From Pseudomonas sp. HS6 (GTDB lineage: Bacteria > Pseudomonadota > Gammaproteobacteria > Pseudomonadales > Pseudomonadaceae), in assembly GCF_023375815.1 (NCBI RefSeq), contig NZ_CP067412.1:5828001-5892000 (forward strand): a DNA stretch of 64,000 bases, in the 5' to 3' direction. How positions within the stretch are numbered: position 1 is the first letter of the stretch; the number at the start of each line of letters is the position of its first letter. Positions 36,175 through 45,842 of this stretch are shown here, in pieces. The notes beneath the pieces were generated by a model that was not told the DNA's origin, did no database searches, and saw only the letters and a program-made list of their open reading frames with translations. The translations under genes were made by a program, and so were the position numbers.

Positions 36175-36492
36175 ATGATTGCCATGACTGCCGTAACCGA
36201 CACCCTTCTCAACGCCCTCGAACACTGCGGTATGGTCGAAATCGACGGCCTGCACGCCTTCGAATTTGCCCTCGATGAAGACGATAATCTGCATATCGAG
36301 TGCATCGATGGCCGAACGGCCAGGCATTGGGAGTTCACGCCGGCTCAGGTTGAAGCGGCGACGTTTGACCAGGACCTGCAGAGCTGGTTGATCGTTGGGT
36401 TTTCCAGCGACACCAAAACCGTCGGCGAACACCGTCTGGTCTGCCTCGGCGATGTGCTCAGCAGCGCCGACGACGAGGATGAAACCGAATGA
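36175..36492 (+). CDS. Small acidic protein, possibly DUF5629
   Basis: A 105-residue acidic protein (MVEIDGLHAFEFALDEDDNLHIECIDG; C-terminus DDEDETE). It resembles a small Pseudomonas-restricted family that I believe is DUF5629, but I cannot confirm this. Its stop overlaps the lactonase start (ATGA), so the two are co-translated. The start may be the ATG at 36175 or the one at 36184; no strong ribosome site favours either. Confidence 0.75.
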   Translation: MIAMTAVTDTLLNALEHCGMVEIDGLHAFEFALDEDDNLHIECIDGRTARHWEFTPAQVEAATFDQDLQSWLIVGFSSDTKTVGEHRLVCLGDVLSSADDEDETE

Positions 36493-37664
36493 ACATGCGT
36501 AAATTCTGGCCGTTGCTGATGGCCGGCAGCGTTGGTGCGATGGGACTGTCGAGCGCTTCGGCCGAGAGCTTCCAGTTGCTGGTCGGCTCCTACACCGCCG
36601 GCACCAGCCAGGGCATCTACCGGATGAACTTCGACAGCGCCACGGGCCAGATCGACGCCAAGCCGCTGCAAGTGATCAAGAGTGAAAATCCGTCGTGGCT
36701 GACCCTGTCCAAGGATCAGCACCGGGTGTTCGTGGTCAATGAAAACGGTCCTGGTCAGAAAGATCCGGTCGGTCGCGTCAGCAGTTACTCGATCGATCCG
36801 AAGACCCACGCCCTGACCCTGATCAATCAGGTGCAGAGCCTGGGCAATGAGCCGACCCATTCGAGCCTCAGCGGCGACGCCAGTCATCTGTTTGTCAGTA
36901 ACTATTCGGTGGTTGAAGACCCGGGCGGCACCCTCGCGGTGTTGCCGGTGGGCAGCGACGGCAAACTCAAACCGGTGGTGCAGATGAGCGCGCACCCGGC
37001 GAGCCGGGTCAACCCTGAGCGTCAGGCCTCAAACCACGTGCACTCGACGATTTCTTCGCCGGACGGTCGTTACGTGTTCTCCAACGACCTGGGCGCAGAC
37101 AAAGTCTTTGTCTACCAATTCGACCCGAAAGCCAATCCGTATCTGCCGCTGACCCCAGCGAAAACCGCCTCGGTGCAACTGCCAGCAGGCAGCGGCCCGC
37201 GTCATCTGCTGTTCAGCGCTGACGGCAAGCACGCGTGGCTGACCATGGAAATGAGCGCGCAGGTTGCAGTGTTCGACTACAACGACGGCGTGCTGACCCA
37301 GACACAAATGATCGACCTGGCCGCCGGCCAGCCGACCTCGGACAAAGCCGCTGCGGCGTTGCACACCTCCGCCGACGGCAAATTCCTCTACGTCAGCAAC
37401 CGTGGCACCGCCAATCAGCTGCTGGTATTCGCCATCGACCCGGCCACCGGCCAGCTCAAAGAGCTGCAACGGCGTTCGGTGGAAGGCGATCACCCGCGTG
37501 AGTTCAGCCTCGATCCGAGCGGCAAATTCCTGCTGATCGCCAACCAGAAGAGCAACCAGATTGTCGTGGTCGAGCGTGACGGCAAGACCGGTCTGCTCGG
37601 TAAAACCGTGCAAAAACTGCCGATGGACGCCCCGAGCGACCTCAAGTTTCTCGTGCGTCAATAA
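36489..37664 (+). CDS. Lactonase-family seven-bladed propeller, exported
   Basis: A 391-residue protein of the 6-phosphogluconolactonase/YbhE family with a signal peptide (MAGSVGAMGLSSASA-ES). Blade motifs such as PSWLTLSKDQHRVFVVNEN, SPDGRYVFSNDLGADKV and SADGKFLYVSNRG are regular. An exported location fits opening of sugar lactones made by periplasmic dehydrogenases, which would feed the aldonate dehydratase of this cluster. Confidence 0.88.
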   Translation: MNMRKFWPLLMAGSVGAMGLSSASAESFQLLVGSYTAGTSQGIYRMNFDSATGQIDAKPLQVIKSENPSWLTLSKDQHRVFVVNENGPGQKDPVGRVSSYSIDPKTHALTLINQVQSLGNEPTHSSLSGDASHLFVSNYSVVEDPGGTLAVLPVGSDGKLKPVVQMSAHPASRVNPERQASNHVHSTISSPDGRYVFSNDLGADKVFVYQFDPKANPYLPLTPAKTASVQLPAGSGPRHLLFSADGKHAWLTMEMSAQVAVFDYNDGVLTQTQMIDLAAGQPTSDKAAAALHTSADGKFLYVSNRGTANQLLVFAIDPATGQLKELQRRSVEGDHPREFSLDPSGKFLLIANQKSNQIVVVERDGKTGLLGKTVQKLPMDAPSDLKFLVRQ

Positions 37665-37820
37665 GCCGCAGGCCCCGGTCTACGGGGCCTGACGCTTTGT
37701 ATTAATCCTGCTGATAACAGGTAATGGTACAAAGCATTTCAAGCGAGCAACCCTCGAGCGTTAAGTTTGCTTCACGGCCCAACCGGGCAAGCAAGCCAAC
37801 CGAACACGAGGGTTACCGCC

Positions 37821-38000
37821 ATGAACTTCAATCTCTTCTCGATCATCGCCGCTTCCGCCATCTCCGCCACCGTTGCGTTGCCAGCCAGCGCCAACGTTGA
37901 AATCAGCGACAAAAAATCCCACACCCAGAGCTACACCCAGAAATACCTGCAACAGAGCGCCAACTTCTACGCCGCGCTGGATCACAAAGCCCAACACTGA
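37821..38000 (+). CDS. Small exported protein, 59 residues
   Basis: From the ATG at 37821 (GAGGG upstream) the protein has a signal peptide (MNFNLFSIIAASAISATVALPASA) and a mature part of ~35 polar residues rich in Lys, Gln and Tyr (SYTQKYLQQSANFYAALDH). I do not recognise the family. A hairpin terminator follows directly. Confidence 0.65.
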   Translation: MNFNLFSIIAASAISATVALPASANVEISDKKSHTQSYTQKYLQQSANFYAALDHKAQH

Positions 38001-38024
38001 AATTTCCGCCACGTCCTGGTACTG

Positions 38025-38097
38025 CCAAAGGCTGCGATCTTTTGATCTTGTTTGTTAAAAGCAAAATCAAAAGATCGCAGCCTTGGGCGGTTTTTTT
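38025..38097 (+). terminator. Palindromic repeat acting as terminator
   Basis: The arm CCAAAGGCTGCGATCTTTTG (38025 onward) pairs with AAAAGATCGCAGCCTTGG (to 38086), then TTTTTTT. The GGCTGCGATCTTTTGAT palindrome is another common intergenic repeat of fluorescent pseudomonads, here placed after the small exported protein gene. Confidence 0.85.
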
Positions 38098-38254
38098 GCG
38101 TGCGTTTCGTCAAGTAATAGGTATTTTCAAACGGCGAGATAGATCGGCTAAATAATCAACGAAGCTGATGGTTACTATGCCAAACCCTGAGTGGTTGCCC
38201 GGGCTTTTTTGATCGATTCTGTGGACCTCGAAACATGTCCACGGAGCACACATC

Positions 38255-38467
38255 ATGGCCAGTTCAATCATCACTTCCGCCAAACGCGGCGCCTACCTGG
38301 CCATCGGTCTGTACCTGGCCATGGTGCTGTTCGTCAGCCTCTCGTCCCAATCGCAGCACAGCTTCGATGCACCGATCCAGGTCGCGCATCCCGGCATCCA
38401 GTTCGAACTTCGCTCGCAAAATGCAGCGGTGGATTCAACCGGACTCGCGGGAGCCGTCGGAGCATGA
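38255..38467 (+). CDS. Small single-helix membrane protein
   Basis: A 70-residue protein with one hydrophobic segment (AYLAIGLYLAMVLFVSL) after a short basic N-terminus, then a polar tail. GGAG lies nine bases before the ATG. Its stop overlaps the start of the next small gene by four bases, supporting that both are real. Family unknown. Confidence 0.6.
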   Translation: MASSIITSAKRGAYLAIGLYLAMVLFVSLSSQSQHSFDAPIQVAHPGIQFELRSQNAAVDSTGLAGAVGA

Positions 38468-38721
38468 AAGGCTACAGATTCTGGGTCATCGCCGGCCTGG
38501 CGCTCATGACCAATGGCGCGTCCTTGTTGGGATTCGGTCAGGGCTCGGTCGGCGGGCTAGCCCGGGCCATAGAGGCCAACCACACCATCGCCCACAACAT
38601 CGAGCGGGCCAATGCGCTGGGGCTGCTGGCCGGCAATCCGCCGGTGAAAACCGAAGTGAGTTTTCTCGGACCATTCCAAGTGGATTGCTCGGCCATCGGC
38701 ATGTGCCAGGTACTGGCGTAA
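38464..38721 (+). CDS. Small exported or membrane-anchored protein
   Basis: An 85-residue protein read from the ATG overlapping the previous stop (ATGA). It has an N-terminal hydrophobic segment (FWVIAGLALMTNGASLLGFG) and a C-terminal pair of cysteines (VDCSAIGMC) that may form a disulfide. The reading frame extends upstream without a plausible start. Family unknown; probably a two-protein membrane unit with its neighbour. Confidence 0.6.
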   Translation: MKGYRFWVIAGLALMTNGASLLGFGQGSVGGLARAIEANHTIAHNIERANALGLLAGNPPVKTEVSFLGPFQVDCSAIGMCQVLA

Positions 38722-38726
38722 GGCGC

Positions 38727-39323
38727 TTACTTTTTCATGATGGCGGTGAATAGATCCGACTCAAGAAAGCGTTGTAACCACGCCTGCAATCTTTCATAAG
38801 GTGTCGTCGCAAACCACTCACGATCAACATGGGCAAACTGGCGTACGAAGGGCAGCAGCGCGATATCGGCCAGGCAGGGATGATCGGCCAGTAAGTAATC
38901 GCGACTCTTCATCATCTTATTCAAGTGGCGCAAAAACACTTCACATTCGGTCCTATAAACTTCCATCGGTTGTTCCGGATAACGCTCGGCGTACTTGTAG
39001 CGATTCAGATGCACCTTGAATATCTGATCGTTGCCCTGAATCAGCTTGTCCGCCCACAACGCCCCGAACGAATCATCCTTGAGCAACCAGTCATCCGGAT
39101 CATTCTGCGCCAGCGCCCAGCGCATGATTTCCAGGCTCTCATCGATCACCTGACCACCGGCATCCAGCACCGGCACCGTGCCCTTGGGCGAGATCGCCAG
39201 CATCTCGGCCGGTTTGGCCTTGAGGCTGACTTCGATGATCTCGACCGGCACGCCCGAATAACGCAGGGCCATCCGCGCCCGCATCGCATACGGGCAGCGG
39301 CGGAACGAATACAACGTGTTCAT
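38727..39323 (-). CDS. Glutathione S-transferase family protein
   Basis: A 198-residue protein with an N-terminal thioredoxin fold (LYSFRRCPYAMRARMALRYS, with Cys9 in CPYA as in glutaredoxin/omega-class GSTs) and a helical C-terminal domain. Motif GTVPVLDAGG is the glutathione cis-Pro region. The start overlaps the sbcC stop by four bases with GGAGGTGAA as ribosome site, so it is translated from the sbcDC transcript. Confidence 0.9.
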   Translation of the reverse strand: MNTLYSFRRCPYAMRARMALRYSGVPVEIIEVSLKAKPAEMLAISPKGTVPVLDAGGQVIDESLEIMRWALAQNDPDDWLLKDDSFGALWADKLIQGNDQIFKVHLNRYKYAERYPEQPMEVYRTECEVFLRHLNKMMKSRDYLLADHPCLADIALLPFVRQFAHVDREWFATTPYERLQAWLQRFLESDLFTAIMKK

Positions 39324-42300
39324 TTCACCTCCAGTGTGCTCAAACCATTGCCCTGACGCTGCACCTGAATCTGCACCGGAATCCGCTCGTGCATTTCCTG
39401 TACGTGGGAAATCACCGCGACCTTGCGGCCCTGTGCCTGCAAGCCGTCGAGGGCGTCCATGGCCAGTTGCAGGGATTCCGGATCGAGGCTGCCGAAGCCT
39501 TCGTCGATGAACAGCGATTCGATTTTCAGTGTGCTCGACGCCATCGAGGCCAGGCCCAATGCGAGAGCCAGCGACACCAAAAAGGTTTCGCCGCCGGACA
39601 GCGAATGCACCGAGCGCAGTTCGTCGCCCATTTCGGTGTCCATCACCAACAGGCCGAGCATGCTGCCGCCACGCTTGAGGCGGTAGCGCTTGACCAGTTG
39701 CCGCAGTTGCACGTTGGCGTGATGCACCAGCAGGTCGAGGTTGTAGGCTTGGGCGATTTTGCGGAAGGTATCGCCAGTGGCCGAGCCGATCAGCGCATTG
39801 AGCCGCGCCCAGCGCTGATACTCGGCATAGGCGTCGGCGATCTGCTGCGCCAGCGCGCAATTGGCATTCTGCCGGCGCTGATCCTCGACTTGCTCGGCAC
39901 GCAGCTCGGCGCAGAGCTGTTCGCTCGCGCTGCACTGATTCTGCACGTCGGCGAGGGCAGTGGTGAGTTGTTCGGCTTCAAGGTTGCCGTTGTGCTGCGC
40001 CTGATGCTCGAGCAACTGGCGATCACGTTCCTGCAACAGCACTTTGGCGTGTTCCAGGGCTTTTTCGTTGCGCTGCAAACGCTCGCGCAACTCGCCAACC
40101 TGCGCGTCATCGACCCGCAGCAGATCTTTGAGGCCACCGTCATCCAGTTCCGGGTGACGGGCGCGCCAGTCGGCAATCTTGCCGGCCAGATCGCGGTCTT
40201 CGGTTTCCAGCGCCTGCAAACGCTCCTGCTGCGCTTTGAGTTCGGCGGCGATTTGCACGAGTTGCGTGCGCACGCCTTGCAGTGCCTGAGTTGTGGTGGA
40301 TTCGGCGATGCGCGCCTGTTCTACCGCCAGTTCAAGCTGCTGTTGCCAGTGTTCGGCGCAGTTGTGATCGCCCAGCAATTGCGCGAGTTTCTCTTGGCTG
40401 GCCTGTTGCTGAGAGGTCAGTGCATTGAACTGCTGTTCAGCGTTTTGCAATTGCTGCACGCGGTTTTGCTGACGATCCTGTTCCTTCTCAAGCGTCTGCT
40501 GGCGTTGTTGCTGTTCGGTCAGTTCTTCTTTTTGCTGATCGATTTGCGCCAGACGCTCGGCGATCTGCTGGTCAAGCTGCATGAAGGTCGCAGCCGGCTC
40601 GGCGCGGAGAGCTTCGTGAGTCTCGGAGGGCAGCAGTGTGGCGAAGGCTGCGAGCTCTTCGTCGAGACGCTGGCGGTCAGCGCTCAACTCGCGCTGCTGA
40701 TTGCTCAGGTGCTGCGCCGCTTGCTGGTGCGCGGTTTCGGCGTGACGCAGTTGCTGGGTCAGGCGCGCCGCATCCTGTTGCAGCGTGAGCAAGGCCGTCT
40801 GGCGCTGTTCGTCTTGCGTGATGCTCTGGTTCAGTTGATCGTTCTGGCGAGTCAGCCAGTCAGCGCGTTTGTCGCTGGCCTGATTCAGCAACGGCGCGGC
40901 CAGCGGATGAGCCTCAATGCTCGGCGTCAGCGCTTGCTGTTGAGCGGCGAGTTGTTCCTGTTGTTGCAGCAACTCTTTCTGCTGGGCAATCACGCCACCG
41001 ACACTGGTTCGCAGCTCGGTGATTTTTTCCTTCAGTTGATCGACCGCTTGTTGCGCGTTCGCCTGCTCGCTTTCATCGTGCCGACCGAGACTCTGCAGCA
41101 GCGCCTCCGGCTGGTGATACGGATGTTCATTGCTGCCGCAGACCGGGCACGGCTGGTCGTCCTGTAACTGCGCACGCAGCTCTTCGACGCTGGCACTGCG
41201 GGCCAGACGCTGGCGTTCGAGCAACTCACGGGTGACGTTGAGGGTCTGTTCGGCGACGGTCAGTTCGGACTTGGTTTTCACCCCGTCCTGGGTCAGGCGC
41301 TCGCGCTCCTGTTGCGCATCGAGCTGACGCAGTTGCAGCTCGGCACCACGTTTGTCCAGGTCCTGCTGGCCGGCCCAAAGGCGTGTCAGCTCTTCGATCG
41401 CGCGCAGTTGCTTGCGATTGTCCTGCAACAGAGTGCCGAGGATGCCGATCTGTTCGGCGACTGCATTCGGCTCGGCGCCAGCCTCTTTGAACAGCACTTC
41501 CAGCTGCTGCTTTTGCGTGGCCAGTTCTTCGGTGGCGCGGGCAGCGTTCCGTTCGAGATTCGCCAGTTCGCTTTCGCCCTTGTTCAACCGGTTGCCGATC
41601 AGCATCAATTGCTGCAAGCGATCGCGGTAGGCATTCCAGGCTTCGCTCAACGGTGCCAGATGAGCACTTTGCTGAAGATCGGCGGCGATGCGTTGCAAGC
41701 GTTCGGCGACCATTTTCTGTTGGTCGAGCAGGGTCTGGATCGCGCTCTGGCCCTGGGTGCAGGCCTGTTCGGCGTTTTGCTTGGCTTCGGCACCGGAGGC
41801 GACCTCCCTGGCGAGGTGGGCGAGGGTGCTTTGCTCGTCGAAAGCCTGACGCAACAGCGGCGCACTTTCGCTCTGTTGCGTCTGTGCCTGGGTCAGGGCG
41901 ACTTGCGCGTTGGTGAGATCCCGCTCCAGTTGTGTCTGGCGTTCAGTCATCTCGCCTTGTTGTCGATTGTGCGCACTGATCTGCGCTGCCAACGGTGTCA
42001 GCAGCGAATCGATTTCAGCCTTGCGGGCGAACTGGTGCCGTTGCGGGGCAAGTTGTTCAAGGCGCGTCAGTCGCAAGCGTTCGCCGGCCAGCGTTTCGCG
42101 TTCGTGTTCGGCGCCCTGCAGTTGTTCGGCGGCTGCCTGCTGCGCGTCCTGCAACAGGTGCAGATCCTTGAGCCAGGTGTGTTGTTGTTCAAGCTGTTTG
42201 AGCTGGGCCTGCTGCAATTTCAGTTGTCGCTGGGCAGTGTTGAAGCGTTCGTCGAGTTCGGCGCGAGCCTCGGGCGGCAGCGGGGTCATGCCGGTGGCCT

Positions 42301-42961
42301 GATCCTGCAACTGCTTGTGGGCTTCGCGCGCCTCTTTGGTCTTGTCGAACGCGCGCCGGCCGAGGCGGGTGTAGAGCGCGGTGTCGGTGAGTTTTTCCAG
42401 CAGTTCGCTGCGGTCGTTGTCATCCGCCTTGAGGAAGGCACTGAACTCACTCTGGGCCAGCAGCACGGCGCGGGTGAACTGTTCGAAGTTCAGGCCCAGC
42501 GCTGCTTCGAGCTGAACCTTGTACTCGCCTTTCTGGCTGGCGAGCAGTTGATCCTGATCGATGTCGCGCAGGCTCTGACGGCTGGCCTGCAACTTGCCGC
42601 CGGCCTTTTCCCGGGCGCGGTTGGCTTCCCAGCGTGCGCGATAGCGGCGTCCATCGACACCGACAAAATCCACTTCGGCAAAACCTTCACCCGTGCCGCG
42701 CCGCAGCAGGGTGCGCGGGTCGCCGGTGGCGATTTCGCCGTCGGCGTCCGGCACCTTGGCGTCACGGCTGGTGTTGTTCAAACGCGGCACAGAGCCAAAC
42801 AACGCCAGGCACAGGGCATCGAGCAAGGTACTTTTGCCCGCGCCGGTCGGGCCGGTGATGGCGAACAGACCGGCGCTGGCCAGCGGTTCGGCGGTGAAGT
42901 CGATCTCGAACGGGCCGGCCAGCGAAGCAAGGTTCTTCAAACGAATGGCGAGAATCTTCAT
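39320..42961 (-). CDS. sbcC: Exonuclease subunit SbcC
   Basis: The 1213-residue SMC-like ATPase of the SbcCD nuclease, which cuts hairpins and blocked DNA ends. Walker A GPTGAGKST (Lys43), two long Gln/Glu/Ala-rich coiled coils, a central zinc hook CPVCG (Cys605, Cys608), signature LSGGETFLVSLALALG and Walker B LFIDEGFGSLD. The gene overlaps sbcD (ATGA) upstream and the GST gene downstream. Confidence 0.96.
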   Translation of the reverse strand: MKILAIRLKNLASLAGPFEIDFTAEPLASAGLFAITGPTGAGKSTLLDALCLALFGSVPRLNNTSRDAKVPDADGEIATGDPRTLLRRGTGEGFAEVDFVGVDGRRYRARWEANRAREKAGGKLQASRQSLRDIDQDQLLASQKGEYKVQLEAALGLNFEQFTRAVLLAQSEFSAFLKADDNDRSELLEKLTDTALYTRLGRRAFDKTKEAREAHKQLQDQATGMTPLPPEARAELDERFNTAQRQLKLQQAQLKQLEQQHTWLKDLHLLQDAQQAAAEQLQGAEHERETLAGERLRLTRLEQLAPQRHQFARKAEIDSLLTPLAAQISAHNRQQGEMTERQTQLERDLTNAQVALTQAQTQQSESAPLLRQAFDEQSTLAHLAREVASGAEAKQNAEQACTQGQSAIQTLLDQQKMVAERLQRIAADLQQSAHLAPLSEAWNAYRDRLQQLMLIGNRLNKGESELANLERNAARATEELATQKQQLEVLFKEAGAEPNAVAEQIGILGTLLQDNRKQLRAIEELTRLWAGQQDLDKRGAELQLRQLDAQQERERLTQDGVKTKSELTVAEQTLNVTRELLERQRLARSASVEELRAQLQDDQPCPVCGSNEHPYHQPEALLQSLGRHDESEQANAQQAVDQLKEKITELRTSVGGVIAQQKELLQQQEQLAAQQQALTPSIEAHPLAAPLLNQASDKRADWLTRQNDQLNQSITQDEQRQTALLTLQQDAARLTQQLRHAETAHQQAAQHLSNQQRELSADRQRLDEELAAFATLLPSETHEALRAEPAATFMQLDQQIAERLAQIDQQKEELTEQQQRQQTLEKEQDRQQNRVQQLQNAEQQFNALTSQQQASQEKLAQLLGDHNCAEHWQQQLELAVEQARIAESTTTQALQGVRTQLVQIAAELKAQQERLQALETEDRDLAGKIADWRARHPELDDGGLKDLLRVDDAQVGELRERLQRNEKALEHAKVLLQERDRQLLEHQAQHNGNLEAEQLTTALADVQNQCSASEQLCAELRAEQVEDQRRQNANCALAQQIADAYAEYQRWARLNALIGSATGDTFRKIAQAYNLDLLVHHANVQLRQLVKRYRLKRGGSMLGLLVMDTEMGDELRSVHSLSGGETFLVSLALALGLASMASSTLKIESLFIDEGFGSLDPESLQLAMDALDGLQAQGRKVAVISHVQEMHERIPVQIQVQRQGNGLSTLEVK

Positions 42962-44202
42962 GGCTGCTCGCCCTCCATCTGTACGTCTTGCAGCAGTTCG
43001 GCGAAGTCCTTGAGGGTTTGCTCGTCGACCTCGTTGCCGTAATTGTCGAGCCAGGCGCGGCTGAACAATTCCTGTGGTGTTAGCTGGTCCAGTTCGATCA
43101 GCGCGCTGCCGTCCTCGGCGCCATCAGCACCACGGTTACCGGCGTATTCGGCCGCGATCCGCACCAGACGCACGGCTTTGCCTTGCAGGGCGCTTTCGAC
43201 TTGATGGCGCAAGTCTGGCTGCGGCTCGTCGAGGCGCACCCGCACTTCCAGCCATGGCTGGCGCTGGGTTTCGGCCAGCAGGTCGATGTTCGGCAGGTCG
43301 GCCAGTTGCAACAGGATTTCTGTGAGCGGCGCAGGGCCGAGACGTTGCAGATTGACGGAGCGGGGGATCAGCATTGGCTCGACGCTGATCAGTGTTTCGC
43401 CGTCGAGCACGACATCGAGAATCTGGTGTTGATAGCCGATTTCCGAGAACGACAACGGGATCGGCGAGCCGCTGTAGCGAATCCGCTCTTCACCGTTGAC
43501 CTTCTGCGGCTTGTGCAAATGGCCGAGCGCAACATAGCTGATGCTCGCCCCGAACAGACTGGCCGGCAGGGCTTCGGCGTTGCCGATGATCAGGCTGCGT
43601 TCGGAGTCTTCCGACACCGACCCGCCGGCCATGTGCGCATGGCTGATGGCGACCAGTGCCTGGCCCGGCTGACGCTTGGCGTTGGCCGCTTCGATCAGCC
43701 ATTCATGTACTTGGCCAATGCCGCGCAGATAGTTGTCGCCCAGATGTGCGCCAGTTACTTCGGCAGGCCGCAGGAACGGTAACGCGAGGCACCACGCGGC
43801 GATTTCGCCCGAGGCATTCGGCAGCGGCAACAACAGACGCTCCGCATCCAGTTGCCCGTCGTCCAGCCACAACACCCGGCCCAGCGCATGGGTGCGCAAA
43901 CGTCGCATCAACGGTGCGGGCAGTTCGATCCGCGAGCCGGAATCGTGGTTGCCGGCGATCATCACGATGGTCAGCAACGGTTGCTGTTCGTGGGCGCTGA
44001 CGATGAAATCGTAGAGGCGTTCCTGGGCTTTGACCGGCGGATTGACCGTGTCGAAGATGTCGCCGGCGATCAGCAGCACATCCGGCTGCGCCAGCTTCAA
44101 TTGGCGCAGCAGCCACTCGAGAAAACAGGCGTGCTCGAAATCGCGCTCCTGGCCGTGAAGGTTTTGCCCAAGGTGCCAGTCGGAGGTGTGAAACAGACGC
44201 AA
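42958..44202 (-). CDS. sbcD: Exonuclease subunit SbcD
   Basis: Metallophosphoesterase nuclease partner of SbcC, 414 residues. All five metal motifs are visible: DWHLG, GDIFD, GNHDS, SHAHMAG and GHLHKPQ. I chose a TTG start at 44200-44202 (GGAG seven bases upstream, LRLFHTSDWHLG), since the family begins this way; the frame open to 44280 adds 26 unlike residues. Confidence 0.94.
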   Translation of the reverse strand: MRLFHTSDWHLGQNLHGQERDFEHACFLEWLLRQLKLAQPDVLLIAGDIFDTVNPPVKAQERLYDFIVSAHEQQPLLTIVMIAGNHDSGSRIELPAPLMRRLRTHALGRVLWLDDGQLDAERLLLPLPNASGEIAAWCLALPFLRPAEVTGAHLGDNYLRGIGQVHEWLIEAANAKRQPGQALVAISHAHMAGGSVSEDSERSLIIGNAEALPASLFGASISYVALGHLHKPQKVNGEERIRYSGSPIPLSFSEIGYQHQILDVVLDGETLISVEPMLIPRSVNLQRLGPAPLTEILLQLADLPNIDLLAETQRQPWLEVRVRLDEPQPDLRHQVESALQGKAVRLVRIAAEYAGNRGADGAEDGSALIELDQLTPQELFSRAWLDNYGNEVDEQTLKDFAELLQDVQMEGEQP

Positions 44203-44408
44203 GGCAAACTCCGCAACAGAAATAGATGATGGCCGCGTGCAATGGAGTGGCGGCTGGAAAGAGAGGGAGTTTACTGGCAAAAGGTCTGGAATGCAGAAAG
44301 GGCAGACAAATCGCAGACGCGGGCCGCTCAGACTCAGCGACCCGCGTTTGCGATGTGTACAGCCTGCCTCGGGGTAGCGGGTTTCGTCGGGTGGCTGTAC
44401 TTGAACGG

Positions 44409-45842
44409 TTATTTGCGCAGTAGCACTGCGCCTGCCAGCGAAGCTGCGAGGGCAAGCACGGCTCCCGCCAGAAATGCCATGGAATAGCCGCTGCTCAATG
44501 CCTCGAGCGGCGCGAGACCGCTCTCCACAAGGTGGTCACGATGGTATGCGGCGAGGCTGCTGATGAATGCCAGGCCTAACGCGCCTCCCATCATGAAGGA
44601 TGTATTGACAATGCCCGAGGCGAGACCGGACTCGCTGGGGGGGACATCGTTCATGGCGGCGACGAGGACCGGATTGAAAGCCATCCCGGCACCCAATCCG
44701 AGCAAGAGCATCCCAGGCAAGACGTCCATCAGAAAATCGCCGTTGACCGGTGCTCGCGACAGCAGGAGCAGCCCTGCTGCGGCCAGCGCGAGGCCTGCTA
44801 CCAGCGGCGGCTTGATTCCGTAGCGGATGATCAGTCGAGAGGACAGGCTCAAAGAACACACGGCCATCACGAGGTTGGCGGGCAAAAACGCCAACCCTAC
44901 CTCAAGCGGGCTATAGCCCAATACCTGTTGCAGGTACAGAGCACAAAGAAAAAACCAGGCGAACATCGAGGTTGCCCACAGCACGCCGATCAAATTGGCC
45001 GTGCTCAGGTTTCGCAGCCGGAACAGTCTTAGCGGCACCAGCGGTTCTTTCACGCGAGTTTCTATGACCAGGAACAGCACGAAGGACAAGGCCGCCAGAG
45101 CCAGTAATCCGAGGGTTTGCACAGATCCCCAGCCGACGTGATTGCCATTCATGATCGAATACACCGCCAGCATCAGTGCGGCAATGATGGTGATGGCTCC
45201 GCCGACATCGAGCGAGGCCCTGCTGGTGTTTTCGGCTGGCGGCAGCAACCGCAGGGTTAAGCCAAGGACGATAACGCCCAGAGGCAGATTGACCAGGAAA
45301 ATCGAGTGCCAGTCATAAGTGTTGGTCAGCACGCCACCCAGTAATACGCCAATGCTGCCGCCGCCGGCACACACAAAACTGTAGGCGCCGATGGCTTTCG
45401 CGCGCTCGATCGGGTCGGTAAACAAATGAATGATCAGTGACAACGCCGTGGCGGTGACCAATGCACCGCCGAGGCCCTGAAAGCCCCGTGCCGCTACCAG
45501 TGTCCATTGCGTCGATGCCATGCCGCAGGCCAGCGATGCCAGTGTGAAGATCGTGACCCCGGTAATAAACAGATTGCGCTGCCCGTACAAGTCGCCCAGA
45601 CGACCGCCCAGCAACAGGAAACCGCCGAACGTCAGCAGGTACGCATTGACGATCCAGGCCAGCGATACATCGCTAAAGCCCAGTTGCAGTTTGATCGAAG
45701 GTAACGCGACGTTAACGATGGTGGTGTCGAGCACAATCATCAACGTGGCCAGGCAAATAATCATTAAGGCTTGCCAGCGTTTCTCGCGATAAGCGTCCTG
45801 CGCAAGGCTCAAGGGAAGTGAGCGAGTGCTTATATCATCCAT
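44409..45842 (-). CDS. MFS exporter, DHA2 (14-helix) family
   Basis: A 477-residue drug:proton antiporter. Motifs: LDTTIVNVALPSI in the first helix, GGRLGDLYGQR in loop 2-3, and GLGGALVTATAL. It has 14 hydrophobic segments. Divergent from the first synthase gene across a 352-bp promoter region, it is the natural candidate for export of, and self-resistance to, the product. The lankacidin cluster also has an efflux gene (lkcI), but I cannot show orthology. Confidence 0.88.
   Translation of the reverse strand: MDDISTRSLPLSLAQDAYREKRWQALMIICLATLMIVLDTTIVNVALPSIKLQLGFSDVSLAWIVNAYLLTFGGFLLLGGRLGDLYGQRNLFITGVTIFTLASLACGMASTQWTLVAARGFQGLGGALVTATALSLIIHLFTDPIERAKAIGAYSFVCAGGGSIGVLLGGVLTNTYDWHSIFLVNLPLGVIVLGLTLRLLPPAENTSRASLDVGGAITIIAALMLAVYSIMNGNHVGWGSVQTLGLLALAALSFVLFLVIETRVKEPLVPLRLFRLRNLSTANLIGVLWATSMFAWFFLCALYLQQVLGYSPLEVGLAFLPANLVMAVCSLSLSSRLIIRYGIKPPLVAGLALAAAGLLLLSRAPVNGDFLMDVLPGMLLLGLGAGMAFNPVLVAAMNDVPPSESGLASGIVNTSFMMGGALGLAFISSLAAYHRDHLVESGLAPLEALSSGYSMAFLAGAVLALAASLAGAVLLRK

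Noticed and set aside
39389..43042. Two long plus-strand frames (592 and 576 codons)
   Set aside because: Antisense shadows of sbcC and sbcD; leucine- and glutamine-rich translations mirror the coiled-coil codons.
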